Below, in pieces: positions 7,485 through 15,341 of a DNA stretch of 42,197 nucleotides. How positions within the stretch are numbered: position 1 is the stretch's first letter; each line of letters starts with the position of its first letter. Source of the stretch: Pseudomonas sp. MYb60. Its GTDB lineage: Bacteria; Pseudomonadota; Gammaproteobacteria; Pseudomonadales; Pseudomonadaceae. The translations under genes and the position numbers were made by a program. Location of the stretch: NCBI RefSeq assembly GCF_002979555.1, contig NZ_PCOZ01000027.1, positions 1 through 42,197 of the forward strand, in the 5' to 3' direction. The notes beneath the pieces were generated by a model, which was given only the letters and a program-made list of their open reading frames with translations, was not told where the DNA came from and did not search any database.

Positions 7485-8045
7485 TCAGGGCTCCAGGCCG
7501 ATAGGGAAAAATACCCCGCCGCTCCAGACGCCAAGCCAGTTCTGACCGTTGATCGGACGGCTCACTGCCAGTTCCACCAGTTGGTAGAACACATTGCGAT
7601 GCACCAAGGCTTCAAGGTTGGTGCGCACGCGCAGATAGGGCGACGGTTCCTGGGTGACGGGGTCGATCACGACCCGCAGCGGATGCTCAAGGCCGGCTTC
7701 GACGGGTTCGTCGACGTTAGTGGTGAATCGCAGCAACTGGCTTTCGCCCTGCCCTTCGACTTCCAGGGTAACGGCGACAAAGGGCGCGTCTTCCACGACG
7801 ATGCCGACTTTTTCCACCGGGGTTATCAAAAAGTAGGCATCGCCATCGCGGCGCAGGATATTGGAGAACAACTTGACCATCGGTTTGCGCCCGATCGGCG
7901 TGCCCTGGTAGAACCAGGTGCCATCGCGGGCAATACGCATGTCGATGTTGCCGCAGAAATCCGGGTTCCACAGGTGCACCGGCGCCGGTCCCTTGCCTTT
8001 GGGCAATTGGGCCAACAGATCGTTGGCCTTGGCGGAATCGGTCAT
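7485..8045 (-). CDS. DUF1285 domain protein
   Basis: A 186-residue protein matching the conserved proteobacterial DUF1285 family: the PVHLWNPDFCGNIDMRI start, the FYQGTPIGRKPMVKLFS segment and the C-terminal NVFYQLVELA region are characteristic. It has no signal peptide or membrane segment and is probably cytosolic. Function is unknown to me. It lies 16 nt downstream of the DUF4823 lipoprotein gene and 69 nt upstream of the GntR operon, so it likely forms a two-gene unit with the lipoprotein. A good ribosome-binding site (AGGAGATC) precedes the ATG. Confidence 0.8.
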   Translation of the reverse strand: MTDSAKANDLLAQLPKGKGPAPVHLWNPDFCGNIDMRIARDGTWFYQGTPIGRKPMVKLFSNILRRDGDAYFLITPVEKVGIVVEDAPFVAVTLEVEGQGESQLLRFTTNVDEPVEAGLEHPLRVVIDPVTQEPSPYLRVRTNLEALVHRNVFYQLVELAVSRPINGQNWLGVWSGGVFFPIGLEP

Positions 8046-8061
8046 GGGGATCTCCTGTTAC

Positions 8062-8667
8062 TTATTGATTGCTCATGCCCAGCAGGCCGCGAGCGTATTG
8101 CGCCAGGGGGCGGGCAATCAGGTCTTCGGGCTTGTTGTCGTGGAACGTCAGTAAACCACCACGACTGCGGATACGTGCAGTATCAATCAAATACTGGGTG
8201 CTGGTCTCGATCAACATGATCTGAATCACGCCACTGTCCAGGCCGACGCGGTCAAGGGCTTGCTGGTCAGTCCATTCGTCGGCATTGCCGATGCGGTCAT
8301 CCGCTTTGGCGAACCGGCAGTACAGCAGGTAGTGGGCGCCCGCCGCACGGGCTTCCGCCATTGCCTGCTCGAGGCCTTCGGGCTGGCGCGCGCGGCGGAC
8401 CATGGGGAAGTATTCGACAAAACCGTTGAAGGCCTCTTCGGCCACCACATTCGGGCGCGGATAGGCGCTGCCCGGCGGAACGAATGCGCCTTGGGCGATA
8501 AAGATAAAGGAGTCCGGCTGCACACGAATCGACGCGGTTCGACGCGTATCGCTATGGTCCAGCAACCCGGCATCGCTCATCTGATAGCGGGTGCCTTCGG
8601 CCATATCGCTGACGGTCATGCAACCACTGAGCGTCAACGACGCCAGCAACAACAGCAGACTACGCAT
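8062..8667 (-). CDS. DUF4823 family lipoprotein
   Basis: A 201-residue predicted lipoprotein. The open frame extends to 8754, but I place the start at the ATG at 8667: it has a GGAGG site 6 nt upstream and gives a perfect lipoprotein signal (MRSLLLLLASLTLSGC, lipid-modified Cys16). The body matches DUF4823 proteins, with QPDSFIFIAQGAFVPPGS and HYLLYCRFAKADDR segments. The absence of Asp right after the Cys (Met follows) suggests sorting to the outer membrane. Function is unknown. It probably shares a transcript with the downstream DUF1285 gene. Confidence 0.78.
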   Translation of the reverse strand: MRSLLLLLASLTLSGCMTVSDMAEGTRYQMSDAGLLDHSDTRRTASIRVQPDSFIFIAQGAFVPPGSAYPRPNVVAEEAFNGFVEYFPMVRRARQPEGLEQAMAEARAAGAHYLLYCRFAKADDRIGNADEWTDQQALDRVGLDSGVIQIMLIETSTQYLIDTARIRSRGGLLTFHDNKPEDLIARPLAQYARGLLGMSNQ

Positions 8668-8752
8668 CCAAATCCTCCAGAGGCCGGTGACGGAAAACCG
8701 GCGAATGGGCGTGAGATGCAGGTTTTGCGCCATCTTGGCAGCGGTACATGTC

Positions 8753-8772
8753 AAATGTGGGAGAGGACTTGC
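8753..8772. repeat. Partial REP repeat
   Basis: AATGTGGGAGAGGACTTGCC, just after the moaA stop codon, is a degenerate half of the GTGGGAGGGGGCTTGC repeat found elsewhere in the window. The inverted partner is missing. Confidence 0.5.
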
Positions 8773-8776
8773 CGGG

Positions 8777-9745
8777 TCAGCCGCCGATAATCTTCATGAC
8801 GGTGGCACCGCCAGAGAACGCGACTTCCTGCTTGTCCCCCAGCGCTTTCATCAACAACCCCTGCAACGCCGGCAGTGCCTGATGGCGTGGCTTGTCCAGC
8901 AAGTCGCCGACATAGTGGCGGTTGCTCGACGACAGACAGCCATGCAGCCAGCCAGTGGACGACAGCCGCAGCCGCGAACAGGTGCGGCAGAACGGCACGC
9001 TTTCGTTGGCGATCACACCGAAATGACCCTTGCCCGGGATTTCATAGCGGACGGCCGTGGCGTCAACCGGCGCATTGGCCTGCAGGTACTCGTGGCGTTC
9101 GCCGATCAGGCTGAGCAGTTGTTGCAGGCTGACGAATTGTTGCAGGAAGGCATTCGAGTCCTTGGCCAGGTGGCCCATGCGCATCAGCTCGATGAAGCGC
9201 AGCTCGTAGCCCCGCTCCAGGCAGTAGTCGAGCAGCGGCATCACCTGGTCCAGGTTCTGGCCGCGCAACGGCACCATGTTCACTTTGATCTTGATCCCGG
9301 CGGCGCGGGCCTGGTCCATGCCGTCGAGCACGGTGGCCAGGTCGCCGCCACGGGCGATGCTGCGAAAGGCATCGGCGTCGAGGGTGTCGAGGGAAACGTT
9401 GATGCGCTTGATGCCAGCCTCTACAAGCAGCGGCAGTTTGCGCGCCAACAGTTGGCCGTTGGTGGTCAGGCTGATATCACTGAGGCCCATCTGCCCCACC
9501 GCGCCCATGAAAGCTTCCAGCTTGGGGCTGACCAACGGCTCGCCGCCGGTGATACGCAGACGGTCGATGCCCGCCGCTTCGATCAGGTACTCGACGCCAC
9601 GGGCCATGGCCTCGGCGGAGAGTTCGTCCTGGGCAGCCACCAGCCGCTTGCCGTTGGGCACGCAGTAGGTACACGCATAATTGCAGGCTGAGGTCAGGCT
9701 GATCCGCAAATTGCGAAAACGCCTGCCTTGACGATCAACGATCAT
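8777..9745 (-). CDS. moaA: GTP 3',8-cyclase MoaA
   Basis: A 322-residue radical SAM enzyme for the first step of molybdenum cofactor synthesis, turning GTP into 3',8-cyclo-7,8-dihydro-GTP. The N-terminal cluster motif C-x3-C-x2-C is at Cys21, Cys25 and Cys28 (CNYACTYC). RITGGEPLV is the SAM-binding GGEP motif. The second [4Fe-4S] site is CRTCSRLRLSSTGWLHGC near residue 260. The protein ends in Gly-Gly, as MoaA does, for the catalytic GG tail. It stands alone without moaB-E. A GGAG site precedes the ATG. Pseudomonads often have two moaA copies; I cannot tell which this is. The XdhC and MocA-like genes at 28150-29723 also serve this cofactor. Confidence 0.92.
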   Translation of the reverse strand: MIVDRQGRRFRNLRISLTSACNYACTYCVPNGKRLVAAQDELSAEAMARGVEYLIEAAGIDRLRITGGEPLVSPKLEAFMGAVGQMGLSDISLTTNGQLLARKLPLLVEAGIKRINVSLDTLDADAFRSIARGGDLATVLDGMDQARAAGIKIKVNMVPLRGQNLDQVMPLLDYCLERGYELRFIELMRMGHLAKDSNAFLQQFVSLQQLLSLIGERHEYLQANAPVDATAVRYEIPGKGHFGVIANESVPFCRTCSRLRLSSTGWLHGCLSSSNRHYVGDLLDKPRHQALPALQGLLMKALGDKQEVAFSGGATVMKIIGG

Positions 9746-9777
9746 GGATCACTCCGGCAGAGGATAACTCGGGCGCG

Positions 9778-9809
9778 CTAAAAGCTGACTGAAAAATCAA
9801 CTTTTAGCA
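9778..9809. repeat. Inverted repeat upstream of moaA
   Basis: GCTAAAAG and CTTTTAGC, with an inner TGA/TCA pair, form an imperfect stem of about 11 bp around a short A-rich loop, 33-64 nt upstream of the moaA start. A TATACT-like -10 box lies further upstream on the minus strand (9829-9824), so the stem would fall in the moaA leader. It could be a leader structure, an operator, or the terminator of the TetR gene. Confidence 0.45.
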
Positions 9810-9860
9810 AGCGTCCTTGCCTGAGTATATTCCTGGGTTACTGCGCGTGGCAGCAAATCA

Positions 9861-10514
9861 TTAGGTGGCGGGGGTTTGCGCCGGCGGTGGCTCGATGCTG
9901 TGCTTGCGCTTGTTGCCCATGCGCACGCCGATGTCCATCAGGAACTGGAAAAAGCCCTCCTGATCTTCCAGCACGTTGCTCCAGAACGGCGAGTGATACA
10001 GCGCAACGGCGCCGTGTACCAAGGCCCAGGCCGCGCAATAGTGGAAATACGGCGGTACGTCTTCGAGCTTGCCTTCGCTGATGCGGCCCTTGATCAACAG
10101 GGTCAGGCGCTCGAAGTTGGAGGCGCGGATCTTGTGCAGCTCCTCGACCATCTCCGGCACCTGATGGCCCTTGACCACCTTTTCCTCCAGGCGGTCGAAC
10201 AGACGATAGCGCTGCGGGTCACGCATGCGGAATTCGAAATAGGCGCGGGACAGAGCTTCCTTGTCCTTGTCCACATCGGCGGAATGCAGCAGCTCGTTCA
10301 AATCGCGCTCGTAGTCGAGCATCAGGCGCAGATAGATCTCGGCCTTGGACTTGAAGTGCTTGTAGATGGTGCCTTTGCCGATACCCACGGCATCCGCGAT
10401 CATCTCGACGGTGACGCTGTCTTCACCCTGTTCGAGAAACAGCTTGAGTGCGGTGTCGAGAATTTCCTGCTCACGGCGGCGAAACTCACGGACCTTACGG
10501 GGTTCTTTGTGCAT
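9861..10514 (-). CDS. TetR-family transcriptional regulator
   Basis: A 217-residue TetR regulator. The helix-turn-helix is in the first 60 residues (ILDTALKLFLEQGEDSVTVE then IADAVGIGKGTIYKHFKSKAEIY). The C-terminal ligand or dimer domain is conserved among pseudomonads. Its place next to rgsA and tatD corresponds to PAO1 PA2957, so this is likely the orthologue. Targets are not visible in the window. The start codon has only a weak ribosome-binding site. Confidence 0.85.
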   Translation of the reverse strand: MHKEPRKVREFRRREQEILDTALKLFLEQGEDSVTVEMIADAVGIGKGTIYKHFKSKAEIYLRLMLDYERDLNELLHSADVDKDKEALSRAYFEFRMRDPQRYRLFDRLEEKVVKGHQVPEMVEELHKIRASNFERLTLLIKGRISEGKLEDVPPYFHYCAAWALVHGAVALYHSPFWSNVLEDQEGFFQFLMDIGVRMGNKRKHSIEPPPAQTPAT

Positions 10515-10820
10515 GAGGAAGAGGTCTGCAGAGGTCGGTAGAGGGAGGGTTGCGCAGGGCCACGGATACGTGGCGATACGATTTACCCGATGCGAGGGAT
10601 TATCCCGACTGAATGGTCGTTGAGCAACGTCTATGTGAACCCGCCCTGCACTTAACTTTCAGCGCACCAACGTTTTGCCTGATTTCAGTCAGAAATAATA
10701 CGCAATAACCATCACCGTACACCTGCTTGATGAGAACTCAAGCGAAGCGCGCGTATTCCAAATCTGTTTAAAAAACGACCAACCGCGACTGGACTGAATC
10801 AGATACTGATCAATACTTGA
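10515..10820. other. Intergenic region upstream of rgsA and the TetR gene
   Basis: About 300 nt with no credible ORF. The stretch is clearly AT-richer than its neighbours from about 10650 and presumably holds the TetR promoter (minus strand) and the upstream control region of the sRNA (plus strand), including a CAATACT -10-like box at 10811-10817. I see no GacA-type or other definite operator that I would defend. Confidence 0.5.
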
Positions 10821-10941
10821 ACTGTCGGCGTGACATCTCCCCCAAGTGACGCGCCGACCTGGGTACCGAAGGACTGTGTGCCCTTGTTTTACTCCTAATG
10901 GTCTTAACCCGGATTCACCCCCCAGAACCCGGGTTTTTTTT
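10821..10941 (+). ncRNA. rgsA: Small RNA, probable RgsA
   Basis: A free-standing sRNA transcription unit on the plus strand between two minus-strand genes. A CAATACT box (10811-10817), close to the RpoS -10 consensus CTATACT, would start transcription near 10821-10825. The RNA opens with a stem GTCGGCG/CGCCGAC (10824-10830 with 10852-10858) and ends in a Rho-independent terminator (AACCCGG 10906-10912 with CCCGGGTT 10928-10935, then eight T). Length is about 120 nt. In PAO1 the RpoS- and Gac-dependent sRNA RgsA (PA2958.1) lies at this same place next to tatD (PA2959). Identity is from position, size and promoter type; I could not compare sequences. Confidence 0.65.
10906..10941 (+). terminator. 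Rho-independent terminator of the sRNA
   Basis: AACCCGG pairs with CCGGGTT around a 15-nt loop, followed by a T-run (10934-10941). It is oriented for the plus strand only. It ends 3 nt before the tatD stop codon, so it does not serve tatD. Confidence 0.8.
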
Positions 10942-10943
10942 GC

Positions 10944-11729
10944 CTACGATTTGACGTGGGCCAAGGGGAACAGACGCTTGAAGTTCTCGGTGGTCTGTTC
11001 GGCAAAGCGTTCGCAGGACTCTCCGCGCAGCATCGCCAGGTAGTCCGCCACATCCCGCACATACTCGGGCAGGTTCGGCTTGCCGCGATGGGGGATGGGC
11101 GCCAGGTACGGCGAATCGGTTTCCACCAGCAGGCGATCGGCCGGCACCTGGCGCGCGACGTCGCGCAGTGCGTCGGCATTGCGGAAGGTGACGATGCCCG
11201 ACAGGGATATGTAGAACCCCAGGTCCAGGGCCGCCTTGGCCATGTCCCAGTCTTCAGTGAAGCAATGCAACACGCCGGCCTGGGGCAAGGCGGCTTCGCG
11301 CAGCAGGGCCAGGGTGTCGGCGCGGGCGCCACGGGTGTGGACGATCACCGGCTTGCCGGTCTGCTGGGCGGCTTGCAGGTGCAGGCGGAACGAGGCCTGC
11401 TGCAGTTCGGCGGCTTCGGGCTCGTAGTGATAATCCAGGCCGGTTTCGCCGATGGCGACCACACGCGGGTGATTCAGCTCGCCCAGCAACCAGTCCAGGG
11501 CCGGGGCTTCGCCGGGCTTGAGGTCCAGCGGGTGGATGCCCACCGAGCAGTCCACATCGGCATAACGCTCGGCCAGGGCCTTGACGTCGGCGGCGTTGTC
11601 GGCACTGACGCCGATGCACAGGAAATGCCCTACCCCGCGCTGGCGCGCCGCTTCAAGCGCGGCATCGAGGGAACCGCCGTGCTGGGCCAGGTCGAGACGA
11701 TCAAGGTGGCAATGGGAATCTACGAGCAT
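10944..11729 (-). CDS. TatD-family metal-dependent hydrolase (DNase)
   Basis: A 261-residue TIM-barrel hydrolase of the TatD/YcfH type. Metal ligands are visible as DSHCHLD at the N-terminus (His6, His8), GETGLDYHY (the Glu near residue 93), VIVHTRGA, HCFTEDW and ETDSPYLAP. E. coli members are 3'-5' exonucleases linked to repair; which substrate this paralogue uses is not certain. Last gene of the minus-strand fab-holB block; the 63-nt gap to holB carries a hairpin. In PAO1 the matching gene is PA2959. Confidence 0.85.
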   Translation of the reverse strand: MLVDSHCHLDRLDLAQHGGSLDAALEAARQRGVGHFLCIGVSADNAADVKALAERYADVDCSVGIHPLDLKPGEAPALDWLLGELNHPRVVAIGETGLDYHYEPEAAELQQASFRLHLQAAQQTGKPVIVHTRGARADTLALLREAALPQAGVLHCFTEDWDMAKAALDLGFYISLSGIVTFRNADALRDVARQVPADRLLVETDSPYLAPIPHRGKPNLPEYVRDVADYLAMLRGESCERFAEQTTENFKRLFPLAHVKS

Positions 11730-11762
11730 AGGAAAATACGACTTAAATCACGAGAAATGTCT

Positions 11763-11785
11763 GGCCAACGATACACCCGTTGGCC
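11763..11785. other. Hairpin between holB and tatD
   Basis: GGCCAACG (11763-11770) and CGTTGGCC (11778-11785) form a perfect 8-bp stem with a 7-nt loop in the 63-nt gap where other pseudomonads have pilZ. No T-run follows on the minus strand. It may be an mRNA processing or attenuation element. Confidence 0.5.
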
Positions 11786-11792
11786 ACGGAAT

Positions 11793-12782
11793 TTAACGGC
11801 GGCCGAGCAAGCCGACCCACTGCACCAGCAGCGCTTCCAGCAGCAGCACGCGGTTGAGGTTGGCCTTGCCGAGTACCTTCTGACGCTGGGCGAGGATCCA
11901 GTCCTGGATATTCAGCACCTTGTCCTGAGCACTTTTTTGCGCCAGGTACTGCACGACCTTGCGCATATCCGCCAGGCCCAGACCGTTCTCATCCTGGGTG
12001 AGCTGGTAGCGCAGGATCAGGCTGGACCAGTCGCAGAACCAGTCGAACAGCAGCAGCAGCGGGATATCTTTCCAGGCGGTTTCAGCCAGTTGCGTGGCCG
12101 ACACTTCCTGCTTGATGAGTTTTTTCACCCCATCGACTACCAGCGCGCGCTGTTCACGCACGCCTTGGGCCTGCAACTTGATGGCGGCCAGCGGCGAACC
12201 GGCGGCCAGGGTCAGCAGTTCGACACGCTCGTCCGCCGAGCACTCAGGCAACGCCTGCGCGAGCCATTCAAGGCTCATGGCCTCGCTTGGCAACGGGCAC
12301 GCCTGCTGTACGCAACGGCTGCGGATGGTCGGCAGCAAGCGGCTGGACTGGTGGCTCACCAGCAACAGCACGGTATCGCCGGACGGTTCTTCGAGGCTTT
12401 TGAGCAAGGCGTTGGCGGCGTTGATGTTCATCGCCTCCACGGGTTCGATCAGCACCACCTTGCGCCCGCCCATCTGCGCGGTTTGCACCACGAAACTGAC
12501 GAGGTCGCGCACCTGGTCGACCTTGATCGCCTTGTCGGCTTCCTCGGGTTCCAGCAGGTAGTTGTCCGGGTGGCTGCCGGCCTTGAGCAGCAGGCAGGAT
12601 TTGCATTCGCCGCAGGCTTCCAGGTTGACCGGCCGCTGGCACAGCAGGCTGGCCATCAGGCGCTCGGCGAGCGCACGCTTGCCGATGCCGATGGGCCCGT
12701 GCAACAGATAGGCGTGGGCGTGCTGGGCACGGCCGGCCAATTGTTGCCAGAGGCTGTCCTGCCACGGGTAGGCTTCAGCCAC
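11793..12782 (-). CDS. holB: DNA polymerase III delta-prime subunit HolB
   Basis: A 329-residue clamp-loader subunit. The open frame extends upstream to 12962, but that part is out-of-frame overlap with tmk; the family start is AEAYPWQDSLWQQL, so I take the GTG at 12782, overlapping the tmk stop by 8 nt. Visible features: GPIGIGKRALAERL (modified P-loop), the zinc-binding Cys set CGECKSCLLL near residue 55, the SLEEPSGD segment and the sensor SRC motif (IRSRCVQQA). It acts in the replisome, opening and loading the beta clamp. Part of the tmk-holB-tatD operon. Confidence 0.92.
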   Translation of the reverse strand: MAEAYPWQDSLWQQLAGRAQHAHAYLLHGPIGIGKRALAERLMASLLCQRPVNLEACGECKSCLLLKAGSHPDNYLLEPEEADKAIKVDQVRDLVSFVVQTAQMGGRKVVLIEPVEAMNINAANALLKSLEEPSGDTVLLLVSHQSSRLLPTIRSRCVQQACPLPSEAMSLEWLAQALPECSADERVELLTLAAGSPLAAIKLQAQGVREQRALVVDGVKKLIKQEVSATQLAETAWKDIPLLLLFDWFCDWSSLILRYQLTQDENGLGLADMRKVVQYLAQKSAQDKVLNIQDWILAQRQKVLGKANLNRVLLLEALLVQWVGLLGRR

Positions 12783-13407
12783 GGGCGCGCTCCAGCAGGG
12801 TCGGCAACAGGGCGTCGATGGCGAGCTGCACCTGGGCCAGCGGCTGTGCCGCGTCCAGCAAGTGATAACGCGTGGGCTCGGCCTTGGCGCGCTTGAGAAA
12901 TGCGCCACGCACGGCCTCGAAGAACGCCTGGCCTTCCAGCTCGAAACGGTCCAGGCGACCACGGGCGCTGGCGCGGGCCAGGCCGACTTCCACCGGCAGG
13001 TCGAACACCAGGGTCAGGTCGGGGCGCAAATCGCCCTGCACGAAGGTTTCCAGCGTGGCGATGCGTTCCAGGGACAAGCCCCGGCCGCCGCCTTGATAGG
13101 CGTAGGTCGAATCGGTGAACCGGTCGCAGATCACCACGGCGCCGCGTGCCAGCGCCGGGCGGATGACTTCGGCCAGGTGCTGGGCGCGGGCGGCAAACAC
13201 CAGCAGCAGCTCGGTGTCCGGGTTCATTTGCTCCTCAACCGGGGCCAGGAGTACTTCGCGGATACGCTCGGCCAGTGGCGTGCCGCCGGGCTCGCGGGTC
13301 AGCACCACTTCGATGCCGGCGGCGCGCAAGCGCTCGGCCAGGTAATCGCGGTTGGTGCTTTTGCCGGCGCCTTCAGGGCCTTCCAGGGTGATAAACAAGC
13401 CAGTCAC
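12775..13407 (-). CDS. tmk: Thymidylate kinase
   Basis: A 210-residue dTMP kinase that makes dTDP for DNA synthesis. P-loop GPEGAGKS is at residues 10-17, the DRF motif is in VVICDRFTDSTYAYQGGGRG (about residue 93 on), and the LID region RGRLDRFE follows. Normal length. It lies 19 nt downstream of mltG and overlaps holB, the common gammaproteobacterial order. Cytosolic. Confidence 0.95.
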   Translation of the reverse strand: MTGLFITLEGPEGAGKSTNRDYLAERLRAAGIEVVLTREPGGTPLAERIREVLLAPVEEQMNPDTELLLVFAARAQHLAEVIRPALARGAVVICDRFTDSTYAYQGGGRGLSLERIATLETFVQGDLRPDLTLVFDLPVEVGLARASARGRLDRFELEGQAFFEAVRGAFLKRAKAEPTRYHLLDAAQPLAQVQLAIDALLPTLLERARG

Positions 13408-13426
13408 AGGCAGTCCTTAGTCAGAG

Positions 13427-14524
13427 TCATTGCGGGCCTGGCTCGGCAGGCGCATCAGTCGGCGCTGCCGGGTCTTGCGCAGGCTTTACTGTCGGCGCCG
13501 GGCTCGAACGGTAATCGGCACGGCGCTTGAGCTGGAACTCGCGCACGGCGGCATTATGCGCATCCAGGTCATCGGAGAAAATATGGCTGCCATCGCCGCG
13601 GGCGACAAAATACAAGCTGCTGCCCGGCACCGGGTTCAACGCGGCATGGATCGCCTCGCGGCCGACCATGGCAATGGGCGTCGGCGGCAGGCCGGCGACC
13701 ATGTAGGTGTTGTAGGGGTTGGCTTCCTTGAGGTGGGCACGGGTCAACTTGCCGTTGTAGCGCTCGCCCAGGCCGTAGATCACGGTGGGGTCGGTCTGCA
13801 GCAGCATGCCAATCTTCAGTCGGCGCACGAACACGCCAGCGATCTGGCCGCGCTCCTCGGGCACGCCGGTCTCTTTCTCCACCAGGGAGGCCATGATCAG
13901 CGCTTGGTAGGGTTCGGTGTACGGCGCGTCGGGCGCGCGTTGGCTCCATTCCTGAGCGAGTACGTCGTCGAGGCGGTTATAGGCTTTCTTCAGGAACTCG
14001 ACATCGGTCATGCCGCGCACAAAGCGATAGGTGTCCGGGAAAAAGCGCCCTTCGGGGAACACGCGGGGGTGACCGAGCTTGTCCATCACTTCGCTGTCCG
14101 TCAGGCCCGCGAGGGTCTGCTCGATCTTTTCGTGCTTGGCCAGGGCTGAACGCACCTGGCGGAAATTCCAGCCTTCCACCAGGGTCAGGCTGTATTGCAC
14201 CACTTCACCGCGCTGCCACAGCCCGATCAAGCCTTGCGCTGTCATGCCCGGGGTCATGCGGTATTCGCCGCTGTGCAGCGGTTGGCCGTCGAGGTTGAAG
14301 CGCCAGTACAGGCGCAGCCAGAAGGCACCCTCGATGACGCCGTCGGCCTCCAGGCGATTGAAGGTGCCGGTAGGCGTCGCGCCCGCAGGGACGTCGAGCA
14401 TCTGCTCGGCCGTCAGGTTCAAGGGCTGCTTGAGGGCAGAGTCGAATTTCCAGGCGCCATAGCCCAACAGCAATGCTGCCGAGAACAAGCCGGCCAGCAG
14501 CAGTACAACCAGTTTTCGTATCAA
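13427..14524 (-). CDS. mltG: Endolytic murein transglycosylase MltG
   Basis: A 365-residue YceG-like membrane-anchored transglycosylase that cuts nascent glycan strands. I choose the TTG at 14524, 1 nt after the pabC TGA, because it directly precedes the expected IRKLVVLLLAGLFSAALLLG anchor helix; the longer ATG frame from 14581 adds 19 residues with no family resemblance and overlaps pabC. The catalytic Glu is in the conserved LIMASLVEKETGVPEERGQI segment, and the family's QTDPTVIYGLG, NPYNTY and GLPPTPI motifs are present. The C-terminus adds a Pro/Ala-rich tail of about 25 residues. Confidence 0.92.
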   Translation of the reverse strand: MIRKLVVLLLAGLFSAALLLGYGAWKFDSALKQPLNLTAEQMLDVPAGATPTGTFNRLEADGVIEGAFWLRLYWRFNLDGQPLHSGEYRMTPGMTAQGLIGLWQRGEVVQYSLTLVEGWNFRQVRSALAKHEKIEQTLAGLTDSEVMDKLGHPRVFPEGRFFPDTYRFVRGMTDVEFLKKAYNRLDDVLAQEWSQRAPDAPYTEPYQALIMASLVEKETGVPEERGQIAGVFVRRLKIGMLLQTDPTVIYGLGERYNGKLTRAHLKEANPYNTYMVAGLPPTPIAMVGREAIHAALNPVPGSSLYFVARGDGSHIFSDDLDAHNAAVREFQLKRRADYRSSPAPTVKPAQDPAAPTDAPAEPGPQ

Positions 14525-14525
14525 C

Positions 14526-15341
14526 TCAAATATCCAATAGCGCGCGAACAATGCCCTGCAGTTTACGGGTGAGCGGCCCAACCGGCCAGCTCATCGCAGC
14601 ACAGCCGCGCACCGGCCAAATGCCATACACGCTGTTGCAGACGAAGACTTCATCCGCCTGCTGCAACTGCTCAAACCTGATATCGGCCACGGCCACCGGG
14701 ATCCCCAGGGCATGCGCCTGGGCCAGGATCTCGGCGCGCATCACGCCGGCAACCCCGCATCGGCTCAGATCGGCGGTTAGTAACAAACCGTTGCGTACTA
14801 GGAACAGGTTGCTGAAAACACCTTCGATGATGCGTCCGGACGCATCCAGCATCAGGCCTTCGGCATGTTCGGCATCCTGCCATTCGGCCCGGGCGATCAC
14901 TTGTTCAAGGCGGTTGAGGTGCTTGAGACCGGCGAGCAACGGTTGCTCGGCCAAGCGGGTAGCACACGCAAACAGGCGGATGCCCTCGTTTGCGTGGGCC
15001 TGGGGATAGGCTGCGGGCGCACTGCCCTGCAGGATTCGGCGCACCGGCGCACCGGGGTTGATGCCGTAACCGCGCAGGCTGTCGCCGCGGGTGAGGATCA
15101 ACTTGAGCACGCCGTCACCCAGGATGGCGGCATAGGCGAGCATTTCGCTACGGATCAACGTGAGGTCCGCAGCGAACGCCAGGCGCCTGCAACCCTCCTG
15201 GAGGCGTTGCAGGTGCCGCTCGAGCAGCACGGGCTGCCCGGCCTTGACGGCGATGGTCTCGAACAAGCCATCACCATAGGCCAGGCCACGATCTTTCAGA
15301 GGCACGCTGTCCGCTGGCTGACCGTCGACCCAGCAGTCCAT
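14526..15341 (-). CDS. pabC: Aminodeoxychorismate lyase
   Basis: A 271-residue class IV PLP enzyme that releases pyruvate from 4-amino-4-deoxychorismate to give p-aminobenzoate for folate. DRGLAYGDGLFETI near the start and LILTRGDSLRGYG are family hallmarks; the PLP Lys is expected in the KLILTRG strand region, and EGVFSNLFLV is the conserved cofactor-binding segment. The ATG shares a base with the fabF stop (TGATG), so they are coupled; a GTG one codon earlier is an alternative start. The neighbours fabF and mltG match E. coli and PAO1 order. Confidence 0.92.
   Translation of the reverse strand: MDCWVDGQPADSVPLKDRGLAYGDGLFETIAVKAGQPVLLERHLQRLQEGCRRLAFAADLTLIRSEMLAYAAILGDGVLKLILTRGDSLRGYGINPGAPVRRILQGSAPAAYPQAHANEGIRLFACATRLAEQPLLAGLKHLNRLEQVIARAEWQDAEHAEGLMLDASGRIIEGVFSNLFLVRNGLLLTADLSRCGVAGVMRAEILAQAHALGIPVAVADIRFEQLQQADEVFVCNSVYGIWPVRGCAAMSWPVGPLTRKLQGIVRALLDI

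Noticed and set aside
8668..8754. Longer N-terminus for the DUF4823 lipoprotein
   Set aside because: The longer start would bury the lipoprotein signal 29 residues in; the ATG at 8667 has a GGAGG site and a perfect lipobox.
10956..12896. 646-codon plus-strand frame across tatD and holB
   Set aside because: Antisense to two recognised genes on the minus strand; product is His/Gln/Gly-rich without a domain.
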